A stretch of DNA of 64,000 nt from Flavobacterium sp. 1355. Lineage in GTDB: Bacteria; Bacteroidota; Bacteroidia; Flavobacteriales; Flavobacteriaceae. The translations under genes and the position numbers were made by a program. The stretch spans positions 248,001-312,000 of the forward strand of contig NZ_JAFICC010000005.1 in assembly GCF_017833415.1 (NCBI RefSeq). The letters are read 5' to 3'. How positions within the stretch are numbered: the first letter of the stretch is position 1; every line of letters starts with the position of its first letter. Under the pieces are notes generated by a model. It searched no databases. It had not been told where the DNA came from and was given only the letters and a program-made list of their open reading frames with translations. Below are positions 1 through 8,078 of the stretch, one piece after another.

Positions 1-312
1 TTGATAGTTGAGTTAATTCGTTTCAATTCAAAAATAAGTCTGAGAGTTGGTGACTGATTATTTTTTGAAATTTAGCAAATTTAGACGTAACCACTTATAA
101 ACAAGTGTTGTTTCGTTTAAAAATAAGGTTTAAATGTTAAATGTAGTCTAATAATTTGCAATTATACAATAAAAAGCAATTATATATATGTATAGTTAAA
201 AAAATATCAGCTTTAATTTTGATATTGTCATTTATACCATTATTTATTTGATGTTTTTTATCTAAACAACGTCTTGATTTTTTTACTTTTAAATATGTTG
301 TAATTATCTATT

Positions 313-344
313 AATCAAGTAATTAATGTTTTAATTGCTTGATT
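313..344. promoter_or_regulatory. 32-bp imperfect palindrome upstream of the SusCD locus
   Basis: Two 14-base arms (313-326 and 331-344) around a 4-base centre are complementary except for one pair (T320 against G337). It lies 105 bases before the first gene of the operon. It could be an operator or an RNA stem in the leader. No regulator gene for this locus lies inside the window. Confidence 0.5.
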
Positions 345-403
345 TTTATCTTGATTTTTCTCAGATTTATTTTTTAAGATTTATTTAACTTATAGTTTCG
401 CTC

Positions 404-418
404 TATCCTTTCGGGATA
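404..418 (+). promoter_or_regulatory. short leader hairpin before the first gene
   Basis: TATCC, a five-base loop and GGATA form a small perfect stem followed by an A-run, 30 bases before the start codon at 449. It may shape the 5' end of the mRNA. Short stems also arise by chance in AT-rich DNA. Confidence 0.3.
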
Positions 419-448
419 AAAAAAACTAACAAATCAAACCAAAATTTT

Positions 449-970
449 ATGAAATGTAAAAGTATTTATTGGTTGGCTGTTGCGATGAGTTTATCAGCTA
501 TTGGCTGTGACAACACTGACGACGGAAGCCACGTTGATCCGATTACCATTTACGAAAAAGTAAACGGAAATTGGGGATTGACAAATCTGAAAATGGTTGA
601 TGAATTTGCAAAAGCAAATAATATCCAGCCAAACGAAGAGAACTTGAGCACCTATTTTAATTACGAGGATTTTAAAATCAATTTCACCGTAGACGAAAAA
701 AACAGGCCTACAAGTTATGAAGTAACAGGTAATGTTCCTCCATTATTTGCTCCAAAAGGGTATTGGGCATTAAGCTCAGACTTTCAGCAGACAAACGCTA
801 GTGCAGTAAAGATCTATTTGTACAGTGATGCCCAAAAAACTCAAAAAACAGACGAGCTTCGTGTCATCTCGGTTCCGGGTAAAAACGACGAAATGCAGCT
901 TCAATTGATGCGTACTTCGGGCGGGGCAGATTTTGTGTCTTATGTATTTAAATTAAATGCTATTAATTAA
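449..970 (+). CDS. DUF5004-like PUL lipoprotein
   Basis: First gene of the polysaccharide locus, 173 residues. Residues 1-20 form a lipoprotein signal ending in AIGC, so Cys20 should be lipidated. Acidic residues follow soon after (DNTDD), which in this phylum favours export to the cell surface. The rest is a small globular domain resembling the lipocalin-like DUF5004 proteins often placed just before a DUF4961-like gene and susC in Flavobacterium PULs. The next gene starts 8 bases downstream. A role in glycan binding is inferred from position; no catalytic motif is visible. Confidence 0.75.
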   Translation: MKCKSIYWLAVAMSLSAIGCDNTDDGSHVDPITIYEKVNGNWGLTNLKMVDEFAKANNIQPNEENLSTYFNYEDFKINFTVDEKNRPTSYEVTGNVPPLFAPKGYWALSSDFQQTNASAVKIYLYSDAQKTQKTDELRVISVPGKNDEMQLQLMRTSGGADFVSYVFKLNAIN

Positions 971-978
971 GAAGTAAT

Positions 979-2061
979 ATGAAAAAGTTTATATATACAA
1001 TTTTACTTGCCCTTTTGATGGCTCCAAATTTTGTAACGGCACAAGAAAACGCAGGAGCTGTCGGTCCCATGTCATCTTATCCGGTAGTTTACAAATATGA
1101 TGAAGAAGTGACCTGGTACTTTGATCTTTCGGGAACCACCTTTGCAGAAACAGAAGATCTCTATATCTGGATCTGGTCGCCATCTGAGCCTGATGCGGGC
1201 AATTGGGAAAACTCATCTGATTTTGCAAAACTAACATACGAGGGCGATAAAATCTGGAGTTTTAAGTTGACTCCAACAACGTATTTTACTAAAACTCCGG
1301 AGGAAATCGCCGCTAGTGCAGGATTTTGGTTCCGTTTAAAAAACAAAGACGGATCTAAGCAAAGTGATGTTGCCAACATGACTTATACTGATTTTTCGTC
1401 ATTTTATACAGCAAATGAAGTAATCAGATCTTATCCATCAAAACCAACAATCGATAAACCGGTAAGTATTTTATTTAACTCTAACCTAAAAGACGGTTTT
1501 GCAGGAGTTCCAAGTGTTCACTTTCATAGTGGTTTAAACAACTGGGCTGTTTTGCAGGAATATCAGGCCTGGCTTCCGGACGTTTCTGAAAAAACAAAAC
1601 TAAAGGATTTAGGAAATGGTTTTTACAGAATGGATTTGATTCCGCAGGAGTATTATAATACAGAGCCAGGTTTTGTTATGGAAAACATTACATTCCTGAT
1701 GGTAGCAAAAGACTGGACAACTAATTCTGGTGACCAGATTATATATGCCGGTGAATTTATACCGCCCCCGCCACCGGTTTTTACTTTCTTTCCTTTGCAA
1801 ATAAGTCAAAAAGACTTTTTGGGAATGTCAAGAAAAAACAATGAATCGGGTGTAAACAAATTAATTTACACTATTACAGCCGGCAGTAAAGTCATTTCGG
1901 GTGAATTTTCGGGAGGAACTGCTGAGATCAAAGGATTTGTCAATTTAGTTTCAGAACTAAAAGGAATTACAAACTTATCAGAAATTCATGTATTGGTAAA
2001 AGATAACAAAGACAAAACGATTTCAGATACTTCAATTCCGCTTAAGACTTTAGACAAATAA
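979..2061 (+). CDS. secreted PUL accessory protein (DUF4961-like)
   Basis: 360 residues with a signal peptide (residues 1-21, ending VTAQ) and no lipobox cysteine, so it is periplasmic or bound to the surface by partners. The N-terminal half is rich in Trp, Tyr and Phe (for example IWIWSPSEPD and GFWFRLKN), as in carbohydrate-binding beta-sandwich domains. It matches from memory the secreted DUF4961 proteins that lie between a DUF5004 lipoprotein and susC. It sits 8 bases after the previous gene and 29 before the SusC gene, clearly one operon. The family assignment is moderate; binding of the locus substrate is inference. Confidence 0.65.
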   Translation: MKKFIYTILLALLMAPNFVTAQENAGAVGPMSSYPVVYKYDEEVTWYFDLSGTTFAETEDLYIWIWSPSEPDAGNWENSSDFAKLTYEGDKIWSFKLTPTTYFTKTPEEIAASAGFWFRLKNKDGSKQSDVANMTYTDFSSFYTANEVIRSYPSKPTIDKPVSILFNSNLKDGFAGVPSVHFHSGLNNWAVLQEYQAWLPDVSEKTKLKDLGNGFYRMDLIPQEYYNTEPGFVMENITFLMVAKDWTTNSGDQIIYAGEFIPPPPPVFTFFPLQISQKDFLGMSRKNNESGVNKLIYTITAGSKVISGEFSGGTAEIKGFVNLVSELKGITNLSEIHVLVKDNKDKTISDTSIPLKTLDK

Positions 2062-2090
2062 TTCACTATCAAATTAAAACACCAATTCTA

Positions 2091-5090
2091 ATGAATAGTA
2101 AAAATAAAAAATTAGTCCTACATCAAATGTGGACTACTAAATCGGCGGTATTGATGATTTTCATGCTTTTTCTTTCAGCAGGAATTTTTGCTCAGGGAAA
2201 AAAACAAATCTCAGGAACCGTTTACGACAATACAGGAAATGTATTGCCGGGTGCTTCTATTATTGAAGTGGGAACAAAAAACGGAACTACAACAGATTTT
2301 GATGGAAAATTTTCATTGCAGGTAGCCGTAGGAAGTGCTATTGAAGTTTCATTTATCGGAGCAACAACTCAAAAAGTTCAGATTACTGCAACTTCGTCAA
2401 ATCTTGATGTTCGCCTGCAAAATGACGGTTATGCACTGGCAGAAGTTCAGGTTGTTTCTGTTGGGTATGGAAAAGTAAAAAAATCTGATTTAACAGGTGC
2501 CATTTCTACAGTAGCTGCAGATGATTTAGTAAAAGGAACAATTTCATCAACAGAACAGGTTTTACAAGGGAAAGTAGCAGGTTTAAATGTCATCCGCCCT
2601 TCCGGAGATCCCGCTGCAGGTTCTACATTGCGTTTGCGCGGAGGAACTTCATTAACAGCAAGCAACAGTCCGCTTATCGTTGTTGACGGAATTGCCGGAG
2701 TAGATATTAACGTTGTTCAGCCTTCGGATATTAAATCGGTTGACGTTTTAAAAGATGCTTCTGCAACTGCAATCTACGGATCCAGAGGAGCAAACGGAGT
2801 TATCATCATTACTACAAAATCAGGAACAAAAGGAGTTTCTGTTGTTTATAATGGTTTATCAAGTATTGGTTATGTGACAGACAATTTAGACCTTTTATCG
2901 GCAAATCAATGGAGAGGCCGCATGCGTGAAACAGGGAATCTTGATGCTATCGATTATGGCGGAAATACAAACTGGCAAAAAGCGATTGAGCAAACCGCAA
3001 TTTCACAATCACATACTTTAAGTATTAATTCCGGAAAAGCAGACAGCGGTTTCAGAACTTCTATTGCCTATCTGAATAATGAAGGTGTTATTAAAAAATC
3101 AGGATTGGAAAGAATCAGCGGAAACGTTAGTGCTTACCAATATCTTGGAGACAGCAAAAGTGTAAAATTTGATATGGGATTATTTGCCAACATCGACAAA
3201 TGGCATCCAATCGATTACAGAATATTTGAACGCGCTTATAACCTAAATCCAACAATTCCGGTTTATGATGCAAATGGCAATTTCTCATCTGTAAGTGGAA
3301 ACCTTTACGAAAATCCTGTTGAAATCTTAACCAACAGAACTGTTGACAATGAGAGACACAGACTTTTAGGATATTTTAAAACAGAAGTAAAATTCCTCAA
3401 TGATTTTACAGCTTCTGCTAATATCTCATTAGAGCATAATGCGGTAAAAGGCGGAACTTACAAGCCATCTTATGCAGTTCTGGAAGGAAGAACAGAAGAC
3501 GGTTATGCACAAAGAACCTACGCAGAATATACAAACGCTCAGGGAGAACTTTTTGTAAACTACAACAAAACGCTGGGTCAGCATAACATCAGTGCATTAG
3601 CTGGATATTCTTATTTTGACAATATGTACGAAGGTTTTGGGGCACAAAGAAGTGGTTTTGTAACAGATGCTTTTGGTTACAACAACTTAGGCGCAGGTTA
3701 TAATTATCGTTTGGGCGATGTGTACTCTTATAAAGGAAAATCAAATTTAGTTTCATTTTTTGCACGTGCCAATTATTCATTTGACGGAAAATATCTTTTA
3801 ACAGCAACTGTAAGACGTGACGGCTCAAGCCGTTTTGGTGAAAACAACAAATGGGGGACTTTCCCATCTGCTTCGGCTGCATGGAAGGTTTCTGGCGAAG
3901 AGTTTATGGACGGTACAAAAGGCTGGCTGGATAACTTAAAACTTAGAGTAGGTTATGGCGTTACAGGAAACCAGGACGGAATTGGTGAGTACAAATCACT
4001 TTCTATTTTAGGAGTTGGAAATGACAGCTACTACGATCCGGTTACCAAAACGTGGAGTTTGGCTTATTCTCCAAAACAAAATCCGAATCCTGATTTGAAA
4101 TGGGAATCAACAGAACAAATTAATATTGGGGTAGATTTTAGCTTTTTCAACAGAATTTCAGGTTCATTTGAGTGGTATTCAAAAACGACAAAAGATTTGT
4201 TATATACTTACGAAGTGCCGCAGCCTCCTTATTTAGTTGGAACTATGTTGGCCAACGTTGGTGAAATGTCTAATAAAGGTGTTGAGCTTACTTTGAACGC
4301 AGATATCATTAAAGGAGATAAATTTACCTGGGATGCCAATCTGACTCTTGGACACAACGTTCAGAAAATCGAAAAACTTTCGAACCCAACTTACAAAACA
4401 GATGTTATTTACAGCGGATCCCTACACGGATTAGCAGGTATGTCAGGACAGTATTCTCAGGTTATTGCCGAAGGATATCCTGTTGGAACTTTCTGGGGTT
4501 ATGAAAGTGCGGGACTTGGCGAAGACGGAAAAATGCTTTATTACAATGCAGCAGGAGACAAAGTGCTGGAAGGTGCTTTGGTTGATGCAGACAAAAGAGA
4601 TTTAGGAAATGTACAGCCGGACCTTACTTTGGGAATCGGAATGAATTTTACTTACGGAAATTTTGATCTTGGTATTTCAGGATACGGAATGTTTGGTCAA
4701 AAAGCATTAAATGCAACCAACATGATGTTAAACGATCCGAACAGATTACCGGCGTTTAATGTTCCTGATGATTTCTTAAACAGTGGTATTACTTCGTCTC
4801 CAAAATATTCTAGTTATTGGATAGAAGATGCTTCATTCTTTAGACTTCAGACACTTTCACTGGGTTATACCCTGCCATTAAAATTCAAAGGATCAAAACT
4901 TAGAATGTATATAATGGGAGAGAATCTTGCTGTGTTTACAAGTTATAAAGGAGTAGATCCGGAAATTGGTTTAAATGCACAGGATGGTGTAGACCAAACG
5001 GGATTAGCGTCGCCTGGAATTGACAGGTACAATAACTACCCGAGACCAACAACAATTTCTGTTGGATTAAATTTTACGCTGAATAACTAA
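2091..5090 (+). CDS. SusC/RagA-family TonB-dependent glycan transporter
   Basis: 999 residues, the usual length for SusC. It has a signal peptide (to about residue 35, ending IFAQ), a carboxypeptidase-regulatory-like domain at about 40-120 (SGTVYDNTGNVLPGASI), a plug at about 120-245 with VSVGYGKVKKSDLTGAIS, then a 22-strand-type barrel to the C terminus. It imports oligosaccharides across the outer membrane using TonB energy, with the SusD protein encoded 28 bases downstream as its lid. Substrate cannot be read from the sequence itself. The neighbouring hydrolases suggest an alpha-glucan. Confidence 0.96.
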   Translation: MNSKNKKLVLHQMWTTKSAVLMIFMLFLSAGIFAQGKKQISGTVYDNTGNVLPGASIIEVGTKNGTTTDFDGKFSLQVAVGSAIEVSFIGATTQKVQITATSSNLDVRLQNDGYALAEVQVVSVGYGKVKKSDLTGAISTVAADDLVKGTISSTEQVLQGKVAGLNVIRPSGDPAAGSTLRLRGGTSLTASNSPLIVVDGIAGVDINVVQPSDIKSVDVLKDASATAIYGSRGANGVIIITTKSGTKGVSVVYNGLSSIGYVTDNLDLLSANQWRGRMRETGNLDAIDYGGNTNWQKAIEQTAISQSHTLSINSGKADSGFRTSIAYLNNEGVIKKSGLERISGNVSAYQYLGDSKSVKFDMGLFANIDKWHPIDYRIFERAYNLNPTIPVYDANGNFSSVSGNLYENPVEILTNRTVDNERHRLLGYFKTEVKFLNDFTASANISLEHNAVKGGTYKPSYAVLEGRTEDGYAQRTYAEYTNAQGELFVNYNKTLGQHNISALAGYSYFDNMYEGFGAQRSGFVTDAFGYNNLGAGYNYRLGDVYSYKGKSNLVSFFARANYSFDGKYLLTATVRRDGSSRFGENNKWGTFPSASAAWKVSGEEFMDGTKGWLDNLKLRVGYGVTGNQDGIGEYKSLSILGVGNDSYYDPVTKTWSLAYSPKQNPNPDLKWESTEQINIGVDFSFFNRISGSFEWYSKTTKDLLYTYEVPQPPYLVGTMLANVGEMSNKGVELTLNADIIKGDKFTWDANLTLGHNVQKIEKLSNPTYKTDVIYSGSLHGLAGMSGQYSQVIAEGYPVGTFWGYESAGLGEDGKMLYYNAAGDKVLEGALVDADKRDLGNVQPDLTLGIGMNFTYGNFDLGISGYGMFGQKALNATNMMLNDPNRLPAFNVPDDFLNSGITSSPKYSSYWIEDASFFRLQTLSLGYTLPLKFKGSKLRMYIMGENLAVFTSYKGVDPEIGLNAQDGVDQTGLASPGIDRYNNYPRPTTISVGLNFTLNN

Positions 5091-5118
5091 GCGAATTGAT
5101 AACCATAAAATATTAAAA

Positions 5119-6630
5119 ATGAAAATCAAAATAACAGCAGCGATACTTTTAAGCATGCTTTTTACGGTGTCATGTACAGATTTGAATGAAGAATTATATG
5201 ACAGAGTAGAGGATGGGAATTTTGGAAATACTCAAAAAGAGATTGATGCATTAGTTGGTGGGGCGTATTCTTCATTGAGAGGATTTGCCGATGGAATCTC
5301 AAATAACTATCCAACGTGTGAGTATGTTTTCTTTTTGAATGAAGTGGTTTCTGATGAAGCTACTATCCCGACAAGAGGCACAAACTGGTACGACGGCGGG
5401 CAATATCAGGATGCGCAAAAACATACCTGGAAACCCGACAACAGAATGATACTTTCTGCGTGGCGATACAACTACACGGGAATTGCAAAAATCAATGCCA
5501 TCATTTATCAGATAGATAAATCGTCATTGACGGCTCAGGCAAAAACACCAATTTATGCAGAGTTAAAAGCAATCAGAGCCTACTACTATTACAACCTTCT
5601 GGATATGTTTGGTAATGTACCAATTGTAACCAATTTTGAAGATGTTGATTTGCCATCAAATTCTACAAGAAAACAAGTGTATGATTTTGTTGAGAAAGAA
5701 TTACTGGATGCAATTCCGTATTTAAACTCAAGTGTAGTGTACTCAAAATTGACAAAAAATGTTGCTTATTCTATATTAGCAAGGTTGTATCTTAATTCAG
5801 AAGTATATATAGGAACAGAACGCTGGCAGGATTGTATAGATATGTGCCAGAAAGTTTCAGGTTATACATTAACTCCTGATTTCTTTACCAATTTTGCTAC
5901 AGAAAACCAGACGTCAAGCGAAATTATATTTGCTATCCCGTACGATTCAAAAGCAGGAACAGTAGGTAATTACATGAATTCAATGTCTTGCCACTATTTG
6001 CATAAACTGACATTATCCCCAACAGGAAATTATCCCTGGAGTGCCAACGGAATGTGTGCTCAGCCTGGCGTTTATTCTGCTTTTGCAGACACAGACAAAA
6101 GAAAAAAATGTATGATTGCCGGAGATCAGATCAATTTGGCAACAGGTTCTGTAATTATAATGGATAACGGAGAACCGCTTACCTATACCGAAAACCTGAC
6201 AAGCTTAGCCGATGCTAAAGAAAATGAAGGCGTGCGTTTAGGCAAATATGAAATGAAAGCAGGCGAAAATTGGGAACGTGATCATGACTTTGTGCTAATT
6301 CGTTATGCAGAAATCTTAATGATGCAGGCAGAGTGTTACGTACGTCTGGGTGCACCAGAGCTGGCAAGACCATTTTTGCAGCAAATCACAGCACGTGCAG
6401 GAGAAGAAATGCCAACAACAATAGATCTTGCTTTTATAGATCAGGAATTGCTTAAGGAATTTACTTTTGAGGGAAGAAGAAGAACAGATAACATTCGTTT
6501 TGGAACTTTCTTTGACCCGTGGTGGGAAAAAGGGACAACAGAAGCTTACAGAGCTATTTTTCCTATTCCAACTTCAGTGTTAACTACCAACAAAAATTTA
6601 CAACAAAACCCTGGGTATCCTCTAAATTAG
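5119..6630 (+). CDS. SusD/RagB-family surface glycan-binding lipoprotein
   Basis: 503 residues. The signal ends at TVSC, giving a lipidated Cys at about residue 19, followed by TDLNEE with acidic residues. SusD-like N-terminal TPR helices include the typical EIDALVGGAYSSLRG and ELKAIRAYYYYNLLDMFG segments. The C-terminal RagB/SusD region has the characteristic FEGRRRTDNIRFG stretch, and the protein ends in LQQNPGYPLN, a typical SusD ending. It forms the hinged lid over the SusC pore encoded just upstream. A hairpin follows the gene before the two hydrolase genes. Confidence 0.96.
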   Translation: MKIKITAAILLSMLFTVSCTDLNEELYDRVEDGNFGNTQKEIDALVGGAYSSLRGFADGISNNYPTCEYVFFLNEVVSDEATIPTRGTNWYDGGQYQDAQKHTWKPDNRMILSAWRYNYTGIAKINAIIYQIDKSSLTAQAKTPIYAELKAIRAYYYYNLLDMFGNVPIVTNFEDVDLPSNSTRKQVYDFVEKELLDAIPYLNSSVVYSKLTKNVAYSILARLYLNSEVYIGTERWQDCIDMCQKVSGYTLTPDFFTNFATENQTSSEIIFAIPYDSKAGTVGNYMNSMSCHYLHKLTLSPTGNYPWSANGMCAQPGVYSAFADTDKRKKCMIAGDQINLATGSVIIMDNGEPLTYTENLTSLADAKENEGVRLGKYEMKAGENWERDHDFVLIRYAEILMMQAECYVRLGAPELARPFLQQITARAGEEMPTTIDLAFIDQELLKEFTFEGRRRTDNIRFGTFFDPWWEKGTTEAYRAIFPIPTSVLTTNKNLQQNPGYPLN

Positions 6631-6639
6631 GGTATTAAA

Positions 6640-6678
6640 TGTCAGTCTTCCATGTTGGTTAGTCGTGGAAGGCTGACA
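6640..6678 (+). terminator. intercistronic hairpin between susD and the hydrolase genes
   Basis: Arms 6640-6652 and 6666-6678 pair over 13 bases with one G-T pair and a 13-base loop. The downstream sequence is T-rich but has no solid T-run, so this is more likely a partial terminator or an mRNA-stabilising stem than a full stop. It separates the highly expressed SusCD part from the enzymes. Confidence 0.6.
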
Positions 6679-6808
6679 TATTTTAAATTTTAGCCAAACA
6701 TTAAATAGATTATTTGCAAACTAAATTGAACTTAATGAATCAGTTTTAATCCTTTTAATCTGTGGCAAAAATTAACCATAACAATCATAAAAACAAACAT
6801 TATCTCAT

Positions 6809-8053
6809 ATGAAAAGATATATCACATTATTGTTTTTTGGTATAATGAACATTTTAGTTGCCGTCGGATGCAGCAGTGACGATAAAGGTTCAGATAATTC
6901 CACAGAACCAGAAAAAGTAGCAGCCGTTGCAATTGAGAAAACAAACAGTACCAAAATTTATGTGCACTACATGCCATGGTTTGAAACCAAAGAAAGCAGT
7001 GCCGATAAAAAATGGGGATATCACTGGACAATGGCCAACAAGAATCCGGATATTATAGGAGCAAACAACCAAAGGGAAATTGCATCATATTATTATCCGC
7101 TTATCGGGCCTTATCATTCAGGAGATAAAAATGTGATCGAAAATCATTTATTATTGATGAAATACTCCGGAATCGATGGTGTATTGATTGACTGGTACGG
7201 CACTTATGATGTTTACGATTACAGAATGGTAAAAGAAAATACCGAACAGCTTATCGCAATGCTGGACAAAGTTGGTTTGGAATATGCCATAGTTTATGAA
7301 GACAGAGTTACAAAAAGCGCCGTCGATGCAGGAAAAGCCATTTCGGTAACGAGCGCTGCCAAAACAGATTTGGCCTATATGCAGAACAATTACTTTGATG
7401 ATAAAAATTACATTAAGGTAAACGGAAAACCTTTGCTTCTTAATTTTGGGCCAATCGTATTGCAAACACCTGCAGAATGGACAAACGTTTTTAATACGCT
7501 GACCACAAAACCTACTTTTATAACCCTTTGGGATCAATCTGTAGAAGCCGGAGAAAATGCTTCGGGAGAATATGCCTGGGTATACAAAAACAACACATAC
7601 CTGACTAATTTTTATACCAATACAAAGCCAAAATTTTCTGTTGCTATAGGAAGTGCTTACCCTGGTTTTAAAGATTTTTATGCAGAAGGCGGAGGCGGAG
7701 CAGCAATTGGCTGGACTATTGAACATAACGATGGCGCAACCCTTGATGAAACGCTGACAATGGCCAAAAATGCCAATTTAAGTTATCTGCAATTGATTAC
7801 CTGGAATGACTTTGGCGAAGGAACAATGTTTGAGCCAACAGTCGAATTTGGGTATACTTATATTGAAAAAGTAAAAGCATTTGCCGGAGTTAAAAGTTCA
7901 GAAAATATTTTTCCGGATATCAGTAAACTTTATGATTTGCGCGTGCAGAAAAGCGGCAATCCAGACATTCAGAAAAAATTAGACCAGGCCTTTAATTATT
8001 TTGTTTCAATGCAGCCTGCCAAAGCAAAACAAGTGCTAAATGAAATTAAATAA
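6809..8053 (+). CDS. GH71/99-like surface glycoside hydrolase lipoprotein
   Basis: 414 residues. A lipoprotein signal ends at VAVGC and is followed by SSDDKGSD, the Ser-acidic pattern known to send Flavobacterium lipoproteins to the cell surface. The (beta/alpha)8 fold of the GH71/GH99 clan is recognisable from IYVHYMPWFE, GYHWTMANKNP and YYYPLIGPYHSGD. The likely catalytic segment is TWNDFGEGTMFEP, with D334 and E337. GH99 enzymes usually show NEW-x-E here, whereas WND-[YF]-x-E is the GH71 alpha-1,3-glucanase pattern. An endo-acting surface alpha-glucanase is therefore the best guess, but family-level activity here is poorly charted. The GH97 gene follows 25 bases later. Confidence 0.82.
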   Translation: MKRYITLLFFGIMNILVAVGCSSDDKGSDNSTEPEKVAAVAIEKTNSTKIYVHYMPWFETKESSADKKWGYHWTMANKNPDIIGANNQREIASYYYPLIGPYHSGDKNVIENHLLLMKYSGIDGVLIDWYGTYDVYDYRMVKENTEQLIAMLDKVGLEYAIVYEDRVTKSAVDAGKAISVTSAAKTDLAYMQNNYFDDKNYIKVNGKPLLLNFGPIVLQTPAEWTNVFNTLTTKPTFITLWDQSVEAGENASGEYAWVYKNNTYLTNFYTNTKPKFSVAIGSAYPGFKDFYAEGGGGAAIGWTIEHNDGATLDETLTMAKNANLSYLQLITWNDFGEGTMFEPTVEFGYTYIEKVKAFAGVKSSENIFPDISKLYDLRVQKSGNPDIQKKLDQAFNYFVSMQPAKAKQVLNEIK

Positions 8054-8078
8054 GAGCTGTAATTAATACCATTAAATA

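Larger units (their letters stand above)
1..448. other. AT-rich leader upstream of the polysaccharide locus
   Basis: No coding region is visible. The stretch is very AT-rich and holds two dyad symmetries, listed separately at 313-344 and 404-418. No exact TAnnTTTG box was found, so the promoter of the following operon is not placed. Confidence 0.6.

Noticed and set aside
3208..3219. CAATCGATTACA, matching the LacI-type operator core
   Set aside because: It lies inside the SusC coding region with no promoter nearby, and encodes ordinary residues. It is most likely chance.
7151..7726. 191-codon frame on the minus strand
   Set aside because: It is antisense to the GH71/99-like gene, and the composition is not protein-like. 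The sense gene has clear family motifs.
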